Positions 1-8,700 of a stretch of DNA of 64,000 bases are shown here, in pieces. Source of the DNA: CALBPI01 sp038533155 (lineage in GTDB: Bacteria > Pseudomonadota > Gammaproteobacteria > Steroidobacterales > Woeseiaceae). Both the position numbers and the translations under genes were made by a program. The notes under the pieces are model-generated. The model ran no database searches, had not been told where the DNA came from, and was given only the letters and a program-made list of their open reading frames with translations. The DNA is taken from NCBI GenBank assembly GCA_038533155.1, contig JBCAZH010000007.1, positions 1 through 64,000 on the forward strand, in the 5' to 3' direction. Each line of letters opens with the position of its first letter. Within the stretch, counting starts at the first letter, position 1.

Positions 1-104
1 GCCGCGATAGTATCGAACTAACGGGCGAGGGGATCATCGGCCTCGGCAAAGTCGCGAAGCCGGGTACCCCGCTCGCGGTTCACTACATCGTCGAAGCGAA
101 CTAA
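1..104 (+). CDS. 3' end of an unrecognised protein gene (partial)
   Basis: An open frame runs in from the left edge and stops at TAA 102-104. It gives about 33 residues ending in GTPLAVHYIVEAN. The stretch is Gly-rich, with no signal peptide, membrane segment or motif I can assign to a family. The stop lies 3 bp from the stop of the convergent pckG gene, so there is no room for a separate terminator. That it is coding is inferred from the uninterrupted frame and the close convergent spacing. The function is unknown. Confidence 0.5.
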   Translation, partial: RDSIELTGEGIIGLGKVAKPGTPLAVHYIVEAN

Positions 105-107
105 GCT

Positions 108-1856
108 TCAACCCTGTTTGGCGAGCGCTGTGAGCACTTTTCGACGTGCGGCTTGCAGGCCTTCCGGAACACGTTCTCCGTAGGTGTTCAGGTACTCGCC
201 CACCGCTTCAATCTCGTCCTGCCACCCGGCGCGGTCCACGTGTAGCAGAGTTTCGAGTGTCTGGTCATCGACCCCCAAAGCCACGCGATCGATATCGCCT
301 GCGAACGGCAGTTTGCCAATTGGTGTTTGACTAGCTTCCACTCGGTTCTCGCACCGATCGATCATCCAACGAAGTACGCGCAAGTTTTCGCCGAATCCTG
401 GCCATAGGAAATGTCCGTCGCTATCTTGACGGAACCAATTGACATGGAAAATCTTCGGCAGGCGGTTACTTCTTTCGTCGAACGACAGCCAGTGCTGCCA
501 GTAGTCGGCAAAGTTGTAACCACAGAACGGTTTCATCGCCATGGGGTCTCTTCGCACCAGACCGACCTCGCCGGTAGCGGCTGCGGTCGTTTCCGATGCG
601 ACGCCGGCGGCGACCATGACGCCGTGTGCCCAATCGTTGGCCTCATAGACCAATGGGGCTAGCGACTTTCTGCGACCGCCGAAGACAATGGCGGAAATCG
701 GCACGCCTTCGGGTGCCTCGGCAAGTTCGCTGTAACTCGGGTTTGCGGTCGCGCTGACCGTGAATCGAGCATTGGGATGCGCCGCGGGGCCAACGCCGGT
801 GTAAGCATCGCCACGCCAGTCGGTGACTGGTGGTTCATCGTCTTTGCCTTCCCACCACGGACAGTTGTCTTTCGTCAGAGCGACGTTCGTGAAGATGGTG
901 TCGCGGCGTATCGTGTCGAAAGCGTTCTTGTTGGTCCGCTCATTCGTCCCTGGGACAACGCCAAAATAGCCCGCTTCTGGGTTCACCGCGCGAAGTTGGC
1001 CATCCTCGTCGAGGTGCAGCCACGCGATATCGTCGCCCAAAGTCCAGATTTTCCAACCCGCTTGCGAGTCTGGCGGGATGAGCATCGCAAGATTGGTTTT
1101 TCCGCATGCAGACGGGAAAGCACACGCAAGGTAGTGCGTCTCTCCCTCTGGCGACTCAACGCCGACAATCAGCATATGCTCCGCGAGCCAACCTTGTTCG
1201 CGCGCCTGGTAGCTGGCTATGCGCAGCGCATGGCACTTCTTGCCCAACAATGCGTTGCCCCCATACCCCGAGCCGTAACTCATGATCTCAAGGGACTCTG
1301 GAAAATGCATGATGAAACGGCGCTCCGGATCCAGCTCGCCCGTGGAATGCAGGCCACGCACGAAGTCTCCTTCAGTTTCGATCCTTTGTAGCGCGGATCG
1401 CCCCATGCGGGTCATCAGGTGCATGTTGACGACGACGTACGGACTATCGGTGATCTCAACACCGCAGCGTGAGAACGGAGAGTCGATCGGTCCCATGCAG
1501 TAGGGAATGACATAAAGAGTGCGGCCCTTCATGCAACCATCGAATAGCTCGGTCATCTGCTGACGGGCCGATGCAGGGTCTTTCCAGTGGTTGTTGGGCC
1601 CGGCATCGTCGCGATGTTGGGTGCAGACGAAGGTCAGATGTTCGACTCGCGCCACATCATCGGGGTGTGAGCGGTGCAAGAAGCAATTGGGGTATTCGGT
1701 CTGGTTGAGTTCGATGAGCGTGCCGTCGTCCAACATCTGATCGACAAGCTGCCTGTAGTGATCCCCGCTACCATCGCACCAAACCACCGATGCAGCTTGC
1801 GTCAACTGCGCGGTCTGTTTGACCCAGTCATTCAGAGACTTGAGTGTTGAGGCCAT
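108..1856 (-). CDS. pckG: Phosphoenolpyruvate carboxykinase (GTP)
   Basis: This cytoplasmic enzyme converts oxaloacetate and GTP to phosphoenolpyruvate, GDP and CO2, the first committed step of gluconeogenesis. The 582 residues are close to the usual 590-620 of the GTP-dependent family, which is unrelated in most of its length to the ATP-dependent PckA of E. coli. The P-loop with the hyperreactive cysteine, FPSACGKTN, lies near residues 245-255. It is followed by WTLGDDIAWL, which carries metal ligands, and by NPEAGYFGVVPGTN. The ATG at 1856 is preceded by GGGGGA about 9 nt upstream and by a plausible sigma-70 promoter. The gene appears to be transcribed alone and ends against the partial gene at the left edge. 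Confidence 0.96.
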   Translation of the reverse strand: MASTLKSLNDWVKQTAQLTQAASVVWCDGSGDHYRQLVDQMLDDGTLIELNQTEYPNCFLHRSHPDDVARVEHLTFVCTQHRDDAGPNNHWKDPASARQQMTELFDGCMKGRTLYVIPYCMGPIDSPFSRCGVEITDSPYVVVNMHLMTRMGRSALQRIETEGDFVRGLHSTGELDPERRFIMHFPESLEIMSYGSGYGGNALLGKKCHALRIASYQAREQGWLAEHMLIVGVESPEGETHYLACAFPSACGKTNLAMLIPPDSQAGWKIWTLGDDIAWLHLDEDGQLRAVNPEAGYFGVVPGTNERTNKNAFDTIRRDTIFTNVALTKDNCPWWEGKDDEPPVTDWRGDAYTGVGPAAHPNARFTVSATANPSYSELAEAPEGVPISAIVFGGRRKSLAPLVYEANDWAHGVMVAAGVASETTAAATGEVGLVRRDPMAMKPFCGYNFADYWQHWLSFDERSNRLPKIFHVNWFRQDSDGHFLWPGFGENLRVLRWMIDRCENRVEASQTPIGKLPFAGDIDRVALGVDDQTLETLLHVDRAGWQDEIEAVGEYLNTYGERVPEGLQAARRKVLTALAKQG

Positions 1857-1891
1857 CGACTAGGTCCCCCAAATGTGTCGCTATGGCGCGG

Positions 1892-1920
1892 AGTATAGCC
1901 ACGTTGTGGAACCGTTTCAT
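1892..1920 (-). promoter_or_regulatory. Candidate sigma-70 promoter of pckG
   Basis: Read on the minus strand, ATGAAA (1915-1920, 4 of 6 matches to the -35 consensus) and TATACT (1892-1897, 5 of 6 to the -10) are separated by exactly 17 bp. The start of transcription would fall near 1884, about 28 nt before the ATG. This is seen by inspection only. Confidence 0.5.
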
Positions 1921-1931
1921 TTGTTACGGTC

Positions 1932-1967
1932 AAAAAAAACCGCAGACACCGGGGTAGGTGTCTGCGG
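1932..1967 (-). terminator. Rho-independent terminator of the phasin gene
   Basis: On the minus strand an 11-bp perfect stem, CCGCAGACACC with GGTGTCTGCGG, closes a 6-nt loop and is followed directly by eight T residues (1932-1939). It lies 86 bp past the phasin stop codon and is oriented to end that transcript. It also keeps phasin transcription out of the pckG promoter just downstream. Confidence 0.93.
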
Positions 1968-2053
1968 CAGTATGCGCTGGCCCAAAGGGGGGGAGGGGGA
2001 TTGGACCAGTTTGTGTCGGTACCTCAGGGGGGAGAGGTGGACTCCGAGTCGCC

Positions 2054-2623
2054 TTAGGCAGACTTCTCGGCTTCCGCTACCGCGTTCGCAACTTTCTTAG
2101 CGGCTGTTTTTGCAGTCGCTTTAGCGCGCTGAGGCGCTTTTTTCGCTGTCTTGCGTACCGTTTTGGCGGCTTTCTTGACAGTCTTCTTGGCTGTTTTGGT
2201 GGTCGTGCCACGCAGGCCGCCGACTACGCCGCCGAACTCGCCGGCTGCACCGCGGACGATACCGAACGCGTCTTTGATATCTGCGAAGTACGAGCGTGCA
2301 ACCGAAGGCACTACGTCGCGCTGCATAGCGATCAGCTCACGCAGGCTGTCAACGCGAGACGCGTCGCGAAGACGACGAGCAACGGCGTCGATACCTTTCT
2401 GGACGCTCTTTGACTGCAGTTCGATCAGCTCTTTCGACGTACGGAACGCGATGGCATTCACGTCCAAAGATGCTTTCGACATTTTCTGTACCGGTTTTTT
2501 GGTGTCTGCGACAACTTTTCCGGCTTGTCCGACACGATCTTGGGTCGCGTCTACTGCGGTGTTGAACCCACTACGAGCCGTGTCTGCAACACGGCTTACA
2601 ACGTTTTCGATCTGCTCTCTCAC
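2054..2623 (-). CDS. Phasin family protein with Lys/Ala-rich histone H1-like tail
   Basis: Phasins are small amphipathic proteins that coat intracellular polyhydroxyalkanoate granules. The N-terminal 130 residues are predicted helical and contain the family-like stretch SKELIELQSKSVQKGID followed by a second amphipathic helix. The last 55 residues are a run of Lys-Thr-Ala-Lys-Lys repeats (TKTAKKTVKKAAK and similar). PhaF-type phasins have such tails, which bind DNA and help distribute granules at division. I chose the GTG at 2623 (189 aa) because TAGGAG lies 8 nt upstream; an ATG at 2674 lies inside the operator region and even overlaps the -10. A strong terminator follows. Expression is probably controlled by PhaR (see operators). 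Family assignment is good; DNA binding by the tail is inferred. Confidence 0.85.
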   Translation of the reverse strand: MREQIENVVSRVADTARSGFNTAVDATQDRVGQAGKVVADTKKPVQKMSKASLDVNAIAFRTSKELIELQSKSVQKGIDAVARRLRDASRVDSLRELIAMQRDVVPSVARSYFADIKDAFGIVRGAAGEFGGVVGGLRGTTTKTAKKTVKKAAKTVRKTAKKAPQRAKATAKTAAKKVANAVAEAEKSA

Positions 2624-2642
2624 GGCTCTGCTCCTAGATGAA

Positions 2643-2713
2643 TGTTGCAATGCAACAAATGTTGCAACGCACAATATGGACTTGGTGGCGTGATGTCAAG
2701 TGTTGCAGTGCAA
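2643..2713. promoter_or_regulatory. Three PhaR/PhbF-type operators around the phasin promoter
   Basis: The PhbF (PhaR) motif of Herbaspirillum is, as I recall it, TGNTGC-N3-GCAA. Two perfect copies occur here, TGTTGCAATGCAA at 2643-2655 and TGTTGCAGTGCAA at 2701-2713. A near copy, TGTTGCAACGCAC, lies at 2660-2672. One perfect copy sits immediately upstream of the -35, the near copy overlaps the start region and the -10, and the other perfect copy lies just downstream of the start. This is the layout of a repressor that occludes RNA polymerase. In the known model PhaR leaves such sites when it binds nascent PHA granules; action here is inferred. Confidence 0.75.
2671..2699 (-). promoter_or_regulatory. 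Phasin gene sigma-70 promoter
   Basis: On the minus strand a perfect -35 TTGACA (2694-2699) and a -10 TATTGT (2671-2676) are separated by 17 bp. Transcription would start near 2663, giving a leader of about 40 nt before the GTG at 2623. Operator-like repeats flank and overlap the promoter. Confidence 0.8.
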
Positions 2714-2822
2714 TATTTTTTCCAATTCTGATCGCCCCGGCCAGCCCGCAGGAAACTTGAGCTTGTGGATCTGGAAGTGTCGACGGGTTCACATTTGAGG
2801 TGTGATTACCCTCACAGATTCA

Positions 2823-2882
2823 TCACCATAAGTGACTCTTCTATAGGTAAAAGCGTCCTTATCTGAGACGATCTTATGGTGA
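2823..2882. repeat. 10-bp inverted repeat upstream of the DUF11 cluster
   Basis: TCACCATAAG (2823-2832) is repeated in perfect inverted orientation as CTTATGGTGA (2873-2882), with 40 bp between the arms (50 bp start to start). It lies 58 bp before the first gene of the DUF11 cluster and outside the phasin promoter. The spacing fits two operator half-sites on nearly the same DNA face or an RNA stem in a leader. No regulator is known and I could not place a convincing promoter beside it. Confidence 0.55.
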
Positions 2883-2939
2883 AAACCGAGGCACGGAACT
2901 GAACCGATGCAACAGAACATAAACCGACGGGGGTGGCAG

Positions 2940-3914
2940 ATGAAAAGCCGCGTAAGCGCAGTCCTGCTGATGGTCGTCAGCGGCAGTGCGTTCGGCGTGG
3001 GTACCAACGCCGGAACCGATATCCTCAATACTGCGCAAGTCAATTACGAGCTAGACGGTACTGCCGTTTCCCAGTCCTCGAACACCGTCACAATCACCGT
3101 GGACGAGGTGATCGACGTTGCCGCGGTGCTTCAAAGCCCACAATTGACGGTAGCGCCCGGCCAAGCGGGTGCTGTGTTGGTGTACACGCTGACCAATACC
3201 GGTAATGGTCCTGAGACTTTCGGCCTAACGGTTCTGAATAACGATGCAGCGGACGATTTCGACCCCGTTGCTCAATCTCCAGCAATCTTTTTTGACTCCG
3301 ATGCGAGCGGCGATCTCTCGGCGGCTGACACACCGTACGTGCCGGGAGACAACGACCCATTACTCCCAGCCGATGCAACGATCACCGTTTTCGTTGTCAA
3401 CGATATCCCGGCGGGGCTCGCGAACGGTGCGGTTGGACGTAGCACGCTGCGTGCAGAGTCAGCGACCGGCACCGGCGCGCCCGGCACGGTTTTCCCCGGC
3501 GCGGGTGAGGGCGGCGCCGATGCCGTTGCCGGCGCGAGTGGCGGTGAGGCCGAGGCGACCGGCGAGTACATCGTGTCCGATGTCCAGATCGCGATCAATA
3601 AATCAGCGGTGGTAGTGGATCTGTTCGGCGGCAACTCGCCGACGCCGGGCGCGACGATCAACTACACGATCACAGTCTCGGTGACCGGGACTGGCACCGC
3701 CACCGCTTCAACAGTTGCCGATCCGATTCCGGCGAGCACGACGTATCAACCCGGCACGTTGGCGCTTAACGGTGGCGCGTTGACCGATGCCGACGATGCA
3801 GATTCGGGTGCGTTTTTTGCGACCGCGCCGAACGGTGAGGTCCGAGTATCACTCGGCGACCTCGTCGAGGCGGCAGGCGTGCAGACGATTACCTTCAGCG
3901 TACAGATTGACTAG
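2940..3914 (+). CDS. Exported DUF11-type repeat protein with calcium-loop motif
   Basis: The 324-residue product starts with a Sec signal peptide ending near residue 19 (GSAFG). The mature N-terminus reads VGTNAGTDILNTAQVNYELDG, a pattern shared with two other proteins of this cluster. A beta-sandwich follows with the DUF11-like phrase VYTLTNTGNG. Residues 119-130 are DSDASGDLSAAD, a dockerin/EF-hand-like calcium loop. A second DUF11-like domain (PGATINYTITV) lies in the C-terminal third. The ATG at 2940 is preferred over the one at 2907 because GGGGGTGG lies just upstream and the signal peptide starts there. No anchor or catalytic motif is seen. It is probably secreted or surface-associated, acting with the downstream genes; the function is unknown. 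Confidence 0.85.
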   Translation: MKSRVSAVLLMVVSGSAFGVGTNAGTDILNTAQVNYELDGTAVSQSSNTVTITVDEVIDVAAVLQSPQLTVAPGQAGAVLVYTLTNTGNGPETFGLTVLNNDAADDFDPVAQSPAIFFDSDASGDLSAADTPYVPGDNDPLLPADATITVFVVNDIPAGLANGAVGRSTLRAESATGTGAPGTVFPGAGEGGADAVAGASGGEAEATGEYIVSDVQIAINKSAVVVDLFGGNSPTPGATINYTITVSVTGTGTATASTVADPIPASTTYQPGTLALNGGALTDADDADSGAFFATAPNGEVRVSLGDLVEAAGVQTITFSVQID

Positions 3915-3941
3915 TAAAAGAAAATGACAGGAGCGATAACC

Positions 3942-4421
3942 ATGACGAACAGATGGATTGCCGTGATGGCAGCATTGCTTTTCTCGCAGGCCGCATACGG
4001 CCAAGCGGGGAAGATTGAACTGAAGACTGTGGTCGAAAAAGAAGCGGTCGTTTTGAACGACGCCGGCCAGGAAGTGACTCAGCTGGTTCCCGCCGACAAA
4101 GTCGTGCCAGGGGATGTCGTGATCTACACGGTGACCTACACCAACGTCGCCGATGAAGCGGTTGAGAATGTGGTCATCACCAATCCGATTGCCGACCAAC
4201 TGCAGTATGTGACTGACTCAGCGTTTGCGCCCGGCGCCGAAATTGAGTTTTCGGTGGACGGTGGTCAGCAGTTCGCGGCCCTCGAGTCCTTAACCGTTGA
4301 GCGCGATGGTGAGCGTGTTCCAGCAGGGACCGATGACCTAACCCACATTCGTTGGACTTTGACTGAGCAACTCGATCCAGGTGCTCAAGGCTTCGCCCGA
4401 TTCCGAGCACGACTGAACTAG
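3942..4421 (+). CDS. Small exported single-DUF11-domain protein
   Basis: The 159-residue product has a signal peptide cleaved near AAYGQA and then one DUF11 domain of about 130 residues (VPGDVVIYTVTYTNVADEAVENVVITNPI). It has no membrane segment after the signal and no cysteine pair. The ATG at 3942 has ACAGGAG upstream; a frame-equivalent ATG at 3924 lacks a ribosome site and would spoil the signal peptide. The gene lies 27 bp after the previous one on the same strand and is probably co-transcribed. Unlike its neighbours it lacks the GT-AGT-I-N-A motif at the mature N-terminus. It may be a periplasmic or surface partner of the giant barrel protein; that is inferred from position only. Confidence 0.8.
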   Translation: MTNRWIAVMAALLFSQAAYGQAGKIELKTVVEKEAVVLNDAGQEVTQLVPADKVVPGDVVIYTVTYTNVADEAVENVVITNPIADQLQYVTDSAFAPGAEIEFSVDGGQQFAALESLTVERDGERVPAGTDDLTHIRWTLTEQLDPGAQGFARFRARLN

Positions 4422-4563
4422 ATCTTTTCTTTAAACCTGGCAACGGACTTCCAGGCTCGAAAATAGACAGGGACCACAGGACTCATGGCGCAGCATGAAT
4501 TCCTGATAAGAGCGATAGCTGCGCGATTGAAAAATTTTGGAAGTAGTAACCAGGAGTAGCGAA

Positions 4564-5688
4564 ATGAAAATCGCTTACAGACGAACTGCAGCATGGCGTG
4601 TTGCAGGGGTGGCTGTTGCGGCGTTCGCGCTTGCGCCTTCGGCCCACGCGGTCGGAACGGATGCAGGCACGTCGATCGACAACGTGGCCACCGTAGACTT
4701 CGAGGTGGGTGGGATTGCCCAAACACCGATCGAGTCATCGCCAAGTGGAAACTCGACGCCAGGTGCGGGCAACGGTACCGCCACCAGTTTCGTCGTCGAT
4801 AACCGAGTCGATCTGACCTTGATCGAGCAGTCGGGCGCTCAGACGCCGGTAAGCCCGGGTCAAGCAGATGCGGTGGCCGAGTTCTTGCTGACCAACACCG
4901 GTAACGACACGCAGGATTATGCGCTGTCGGCGGTCAACCTTGCGGCTGGCACAACGGTGTTCGGTGGCGACGCTGACACGATTGACGCGAACAACCTTCG
5001 GGCATTTGCGGATACGGATGGCAGTGGCGACTTCAGCGGCGGTGACCAACCGTTTGTTGACAGCCTGGCAGCCGATGCGAGCATCCTCGTGTTCGTTGTT
5101 GCGGATGTGCCGATTGGTGCGACCAACGATGACTATGCAAACGTTACCTTGACCGCGACAACGGCTGAGGCCGGCAGTAGCGGTGCGACGATTGTGACGG
5201 CGACCACCGGTGGTGACACTGCGGGCGTCGACATCGTGTTTGGTGATGCGGGCAACGATGGCTTGGAAAGCGCCGACGACGGCTACCTAGTGTCATCCGC
5301 GACACTGACGGTGACGAAGTCCGAGACGATCATCAGTGACCCGTTCAACGGCACCACTGATCCGCTTCATATTCCGGGTGCGGTCATCGAATACGCGATC
5401 ACGGTTGTGAACACCGGTAGCGCAGACGCCACGAACGTTGGCATTACCGATGTGATCGACACGGCGACGCTTGAGTTGCTGCTGGCACAGTACAACGGCG
5501 GTGCGGCAGATATCTCATACGACCTCGCCGGGGCGACGCTGTTCTGTACAGCAGACGCAGGTGATGCTGATGCGGATAACTGTGGATTGTCTGGCTCAAC
5601 GTTAGAAGCTGATCTTTCGGCAACGTTGGGTACGAACACCGGTGTGGACGACACATTGGTTGTTCGGTTCCAGGTCACAATCCTTTAA
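4564..5688 (+). CDS. Exported DUF11-type protein, paralogue of the 2940-3914 product
   Basis: The 374-residue product has a signal peptide ending SAHA and a mature N-terminus VGTDAGTSIDNVATVDFEVGG that closely matches the first gene of the cluster. The shared architecture continues with PGQADAVAEFLLTNTGND, a calcium-type loop DTDGSGDFSGGD at residues 150-161, the phrase ASILVFVVADVP, and a C-terminal DUF11 domain (PGAVIEYAITVVNTG). Two late cysteines (LFCTAD and DNCGL) could form a disulphide. AGGAG lies 10 nt before the ATG at 4564. The 142-bp gap before it holds no recognisable site. It was probably formed by duplication and secreted to the same place as its paralogue. Confidence 0.85.
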   Translation: MKIAYRRTAAWRVAGVAVAAFALAPSAHAVGTDAGTSIDNVATVDFEVGGIAQTPIESSPSGNSTPGAGNGTATSFVVDNRVDLTLIEQSGAQTPVSPGQADAVAEFLLTNTGNDTQDYALSAVNLAAGTTVFGGDADTIDANNLRAFADTDGSGDFSGGDQPFVDSLAADASILVFVVADVPIGATNDDYANVTLTATTAEAGSSGATIVTATTGGDTAGVDIVFGDAGNDGLESADDGYLVSSATLTVTKSETIISDPFNGTTDPLHIPGAVIEYAITVVNTGSADATNVGITDVIDTATLELLLAQYNGGAADISYDLAGATLFCTADAGDADADNCGLSGSTLEADLSATLGTNTGVDDTLVVRFQVTIL

Positions 5689-5727
5689 TCAACCGGTAAC
5701 GAGTAGTACCGGATGATGCAGGTTGCT

Positions 5728-8700
5728 ATGGCCAAAGAAACCCGGGGTGCGGCTCGCCGCACTCCGGGCTTTTTGCGTTGTAGCATGCGTGTGTGCGTCG
5801 GGCTGTTAGCCAGCTTCTTGTTTGCTGGTGCAGCCTCGGCCGCAACGCCACCGGGTACCAATATCGATAACCAGGCGAGTCTGACGTTTGAGGCCATTCC
5901 AGGACGCGTCAGCCTGGTGACCAGTAATGTTGTTCGCACGACAAGCGTGTTTGGCCGAACACCGGCCAGCGTGAATTTCTTGCGCCTGGCGCCTGGGGGT
6001 AGCGGTGTTGACGCTACCGTCAGTCCCACAGAGTGTTCGCAAGGCGGGGCCTTTGTATCGCTAGCGACGCCGCTCGGTTTGGATGGTCAACCGCTCGACC
6101 TGAACGCGCCGCAGTCCGTGTTGAATACGACTTTATACAACGCGAGCGAAACGGCGTACCTCGAGTTGGATGATGGCGATCAGAATCTCGACCCGAATCT
6201 GCGTGAGTGGGTTTCGGTCACGTTGAGCAACCCAACCAGCAATGACACCGAGGTGTTGCGTCTTCTGGAGTCCGGTGAGAACACTGGTGTTTTCACGGGT
6301 TTCGTGCCGCTGGCTGAATCTGCCGCCAGCGCCGGCAATTGTGTCCTTGAAGGTCTGACCGATTCGCAAATCCAGATCGACTACACCGATCCTGCCGATG
6401 CTGGGGACGCCACCGCCGCTTCCGCATTGGTTGCACCGCTTTCTGTTGTGTTTGATGCGGCAACGGGTGAGACACTCGACGGTGCAATCATCACGCTGAT
6501 CGATGATACGACCGGCCAACCTGCGACTGTTTTCGGCAACGACGGCATTTCGGTGTATCCGTCGACTGTCGTTGCTGGTGCGCAAACGACAGACGCGAGC
6601 GGTCTTGTATACAGTGTTCCGACGGGCGGCTTCCGGTTCCCGGTTGTGATGGCTGGCCGCTACCGACTACAGGTGACACCACCTGTGAATTTCCTTGCAC
6701 CATCGAATCGCAGTGAGGCCGAGCTTGCCGCATTGCCAGGTGGTCCATTCAATATTTCCGACGCGTCGTTCTTGCTGCCTTTTGAACAGGTGCTGGATGG
6801 CGCGACGACGCTGTTTGACGTGCCGCTCGATCCTTTCGATGGCGGGCTGTTCCTCAGCAAAACCACAACAGCTACATCCGCTGCGGTGGGCGACTATGTG
6901 CAGTATCGACTGCAAATTCAAAATACGTCTGAGCGCATACCGGCAACGGGTGTCGTGCTGACCGACGTACCACCAGCCGGCTTCCGCTATGTCCCCGGGT
7001 CTGCGCGTTTGAACGGCGCGGCGTTTACCGATCCAGCCGGGGGCGGTGCAGGTGCGGCATTCGTTTTCGAATTGCCGGAAATCGAACCGGCCGCATCTGC
7101 GACGCTGACCTATGTCATGGAAGTGACGGGTGGTGCGCGGGGTCGACGCGCCGTGAACGCGGCAAGCGCTACAGCCGATGGTGATGTGGTTTCCAATGAG
7201 GCGAGCATCGGTATCGCGCTGCGTGAAGACTTGTTCCGCGATCGGGCAACGCTGATCGGTCGCGTTGTCGAGGGCAATTGTGAAGCTGAGACTTTTTCTG
7301 CAGAAGCGGGCGTCGCGGGTGTCAGAGTCTATCTGGAGGATGGACGTTACGCGGTCACCGACGCGGAGGGGCGATACCACCTAGAAGGATTGCTTGCCGG
7401 TCGCAGTGTCGTACAGATGGACCCACTGACCGTGCCAGACTGGATGGAGTTGGTGCCTTGTGATGCGCCGCGATTCGGTGGCCGTGCGGATTCGCAGTGG
7501 GTCGACCTCATCGGCGGTCAGGTCCAGCGCGCAGATTTTTACCTCAAACGAAAATCGCCAGGCAATGGCGAAGTGTCGCTGAAGCTTGTGAATGCAAGTG
7601 GGCGTGCACCAGACACGATCGATTACACGCTGAGCGTTGATGGCACAGGCGATGTCGTCGTTGACGATCTTAGCGTGACGGTTCTGCTGCCCAAGGCGGC
7701 GACGCTCGACCCGCAGTCAGCGCGCTTGAATGGTCGGAAAATGCCGAGCTTGCGCCAAACCGGTAGCGCTGTGGTGTTTGTCATGGGTGAGCGTGATCGG
7801 GCTTGGCGCGATCAGCTGACGTTCACCGCCGAGATTGACCCAGCCTTCGCCGGCGAGCTGGTGTCGAAAGCGGTTGCCAATTTCAATACGCCAGCCGCAC
7901 GCAACCAACGAACGCCGGTCGGCGAGGCAAGAATGCAAAGAGAGGCTGCAACGACCGAAAACGCGGACTACGTGCTCTCGCTGACTTTTGATGTGCTCTC
8001 CGCCGAGCTTTCGGCTGAGGATCGCGCGACCCTCGATGCGTTGGTTGCCGAGTGGGATGGCGTGTACGACATTGACCTTGTCGCGACCGGCCATACCGAC
8101 GCGGATCGAATCGCGGCGCGAAACCGGACAATTTTCGCGGACAACTATGCACTGTCGAGTGCGCGGGCGGCTGCAGCAGCCGAGTACTTGGCGCGCGCCC
8201 TGAAGATCCCGGCAGGCAACATCACGACTAAGGGCGTGGGTGCCGATGTGCCCGTCGCATCCAATGACACTGAGGCAGGCAAACGACGGAATCGTCGTGT
8301 TGAGTTGATCATGTCCGGAATTCGACCAGGCAAACAAAGCGCGGTCTTGGTCACGCAGTCGGCGAGTGATGTTCTCAAAATCGACACGGTGGGCCGCACG
8401 CCAGGTCCAGACTCGGTAGAAGATCCGCTGGATGCGAAGATCCGGGAGATCAACGAACGCTTGGATCAAGGTGACAACGCTGCTGCGGAGGCGTTGAGCA
8501 CCGTACCGTCGTCGGACGGTATCGTTTGGCCGACAGCGGCGTATCAGCCTGCGATTCCGAGCACGACTATCGCGGTCGCTCACGGTGTCGATAGCAAGGT
8601 CGAGCTGTTGGTCAACGGCGAGCCTGTCAGTGCGCTTAACTTTGAGGGCGCAACGGCCAATGATGCGAAAACGCGACTCCTCAGTCAGTGGCGGGGTGTT

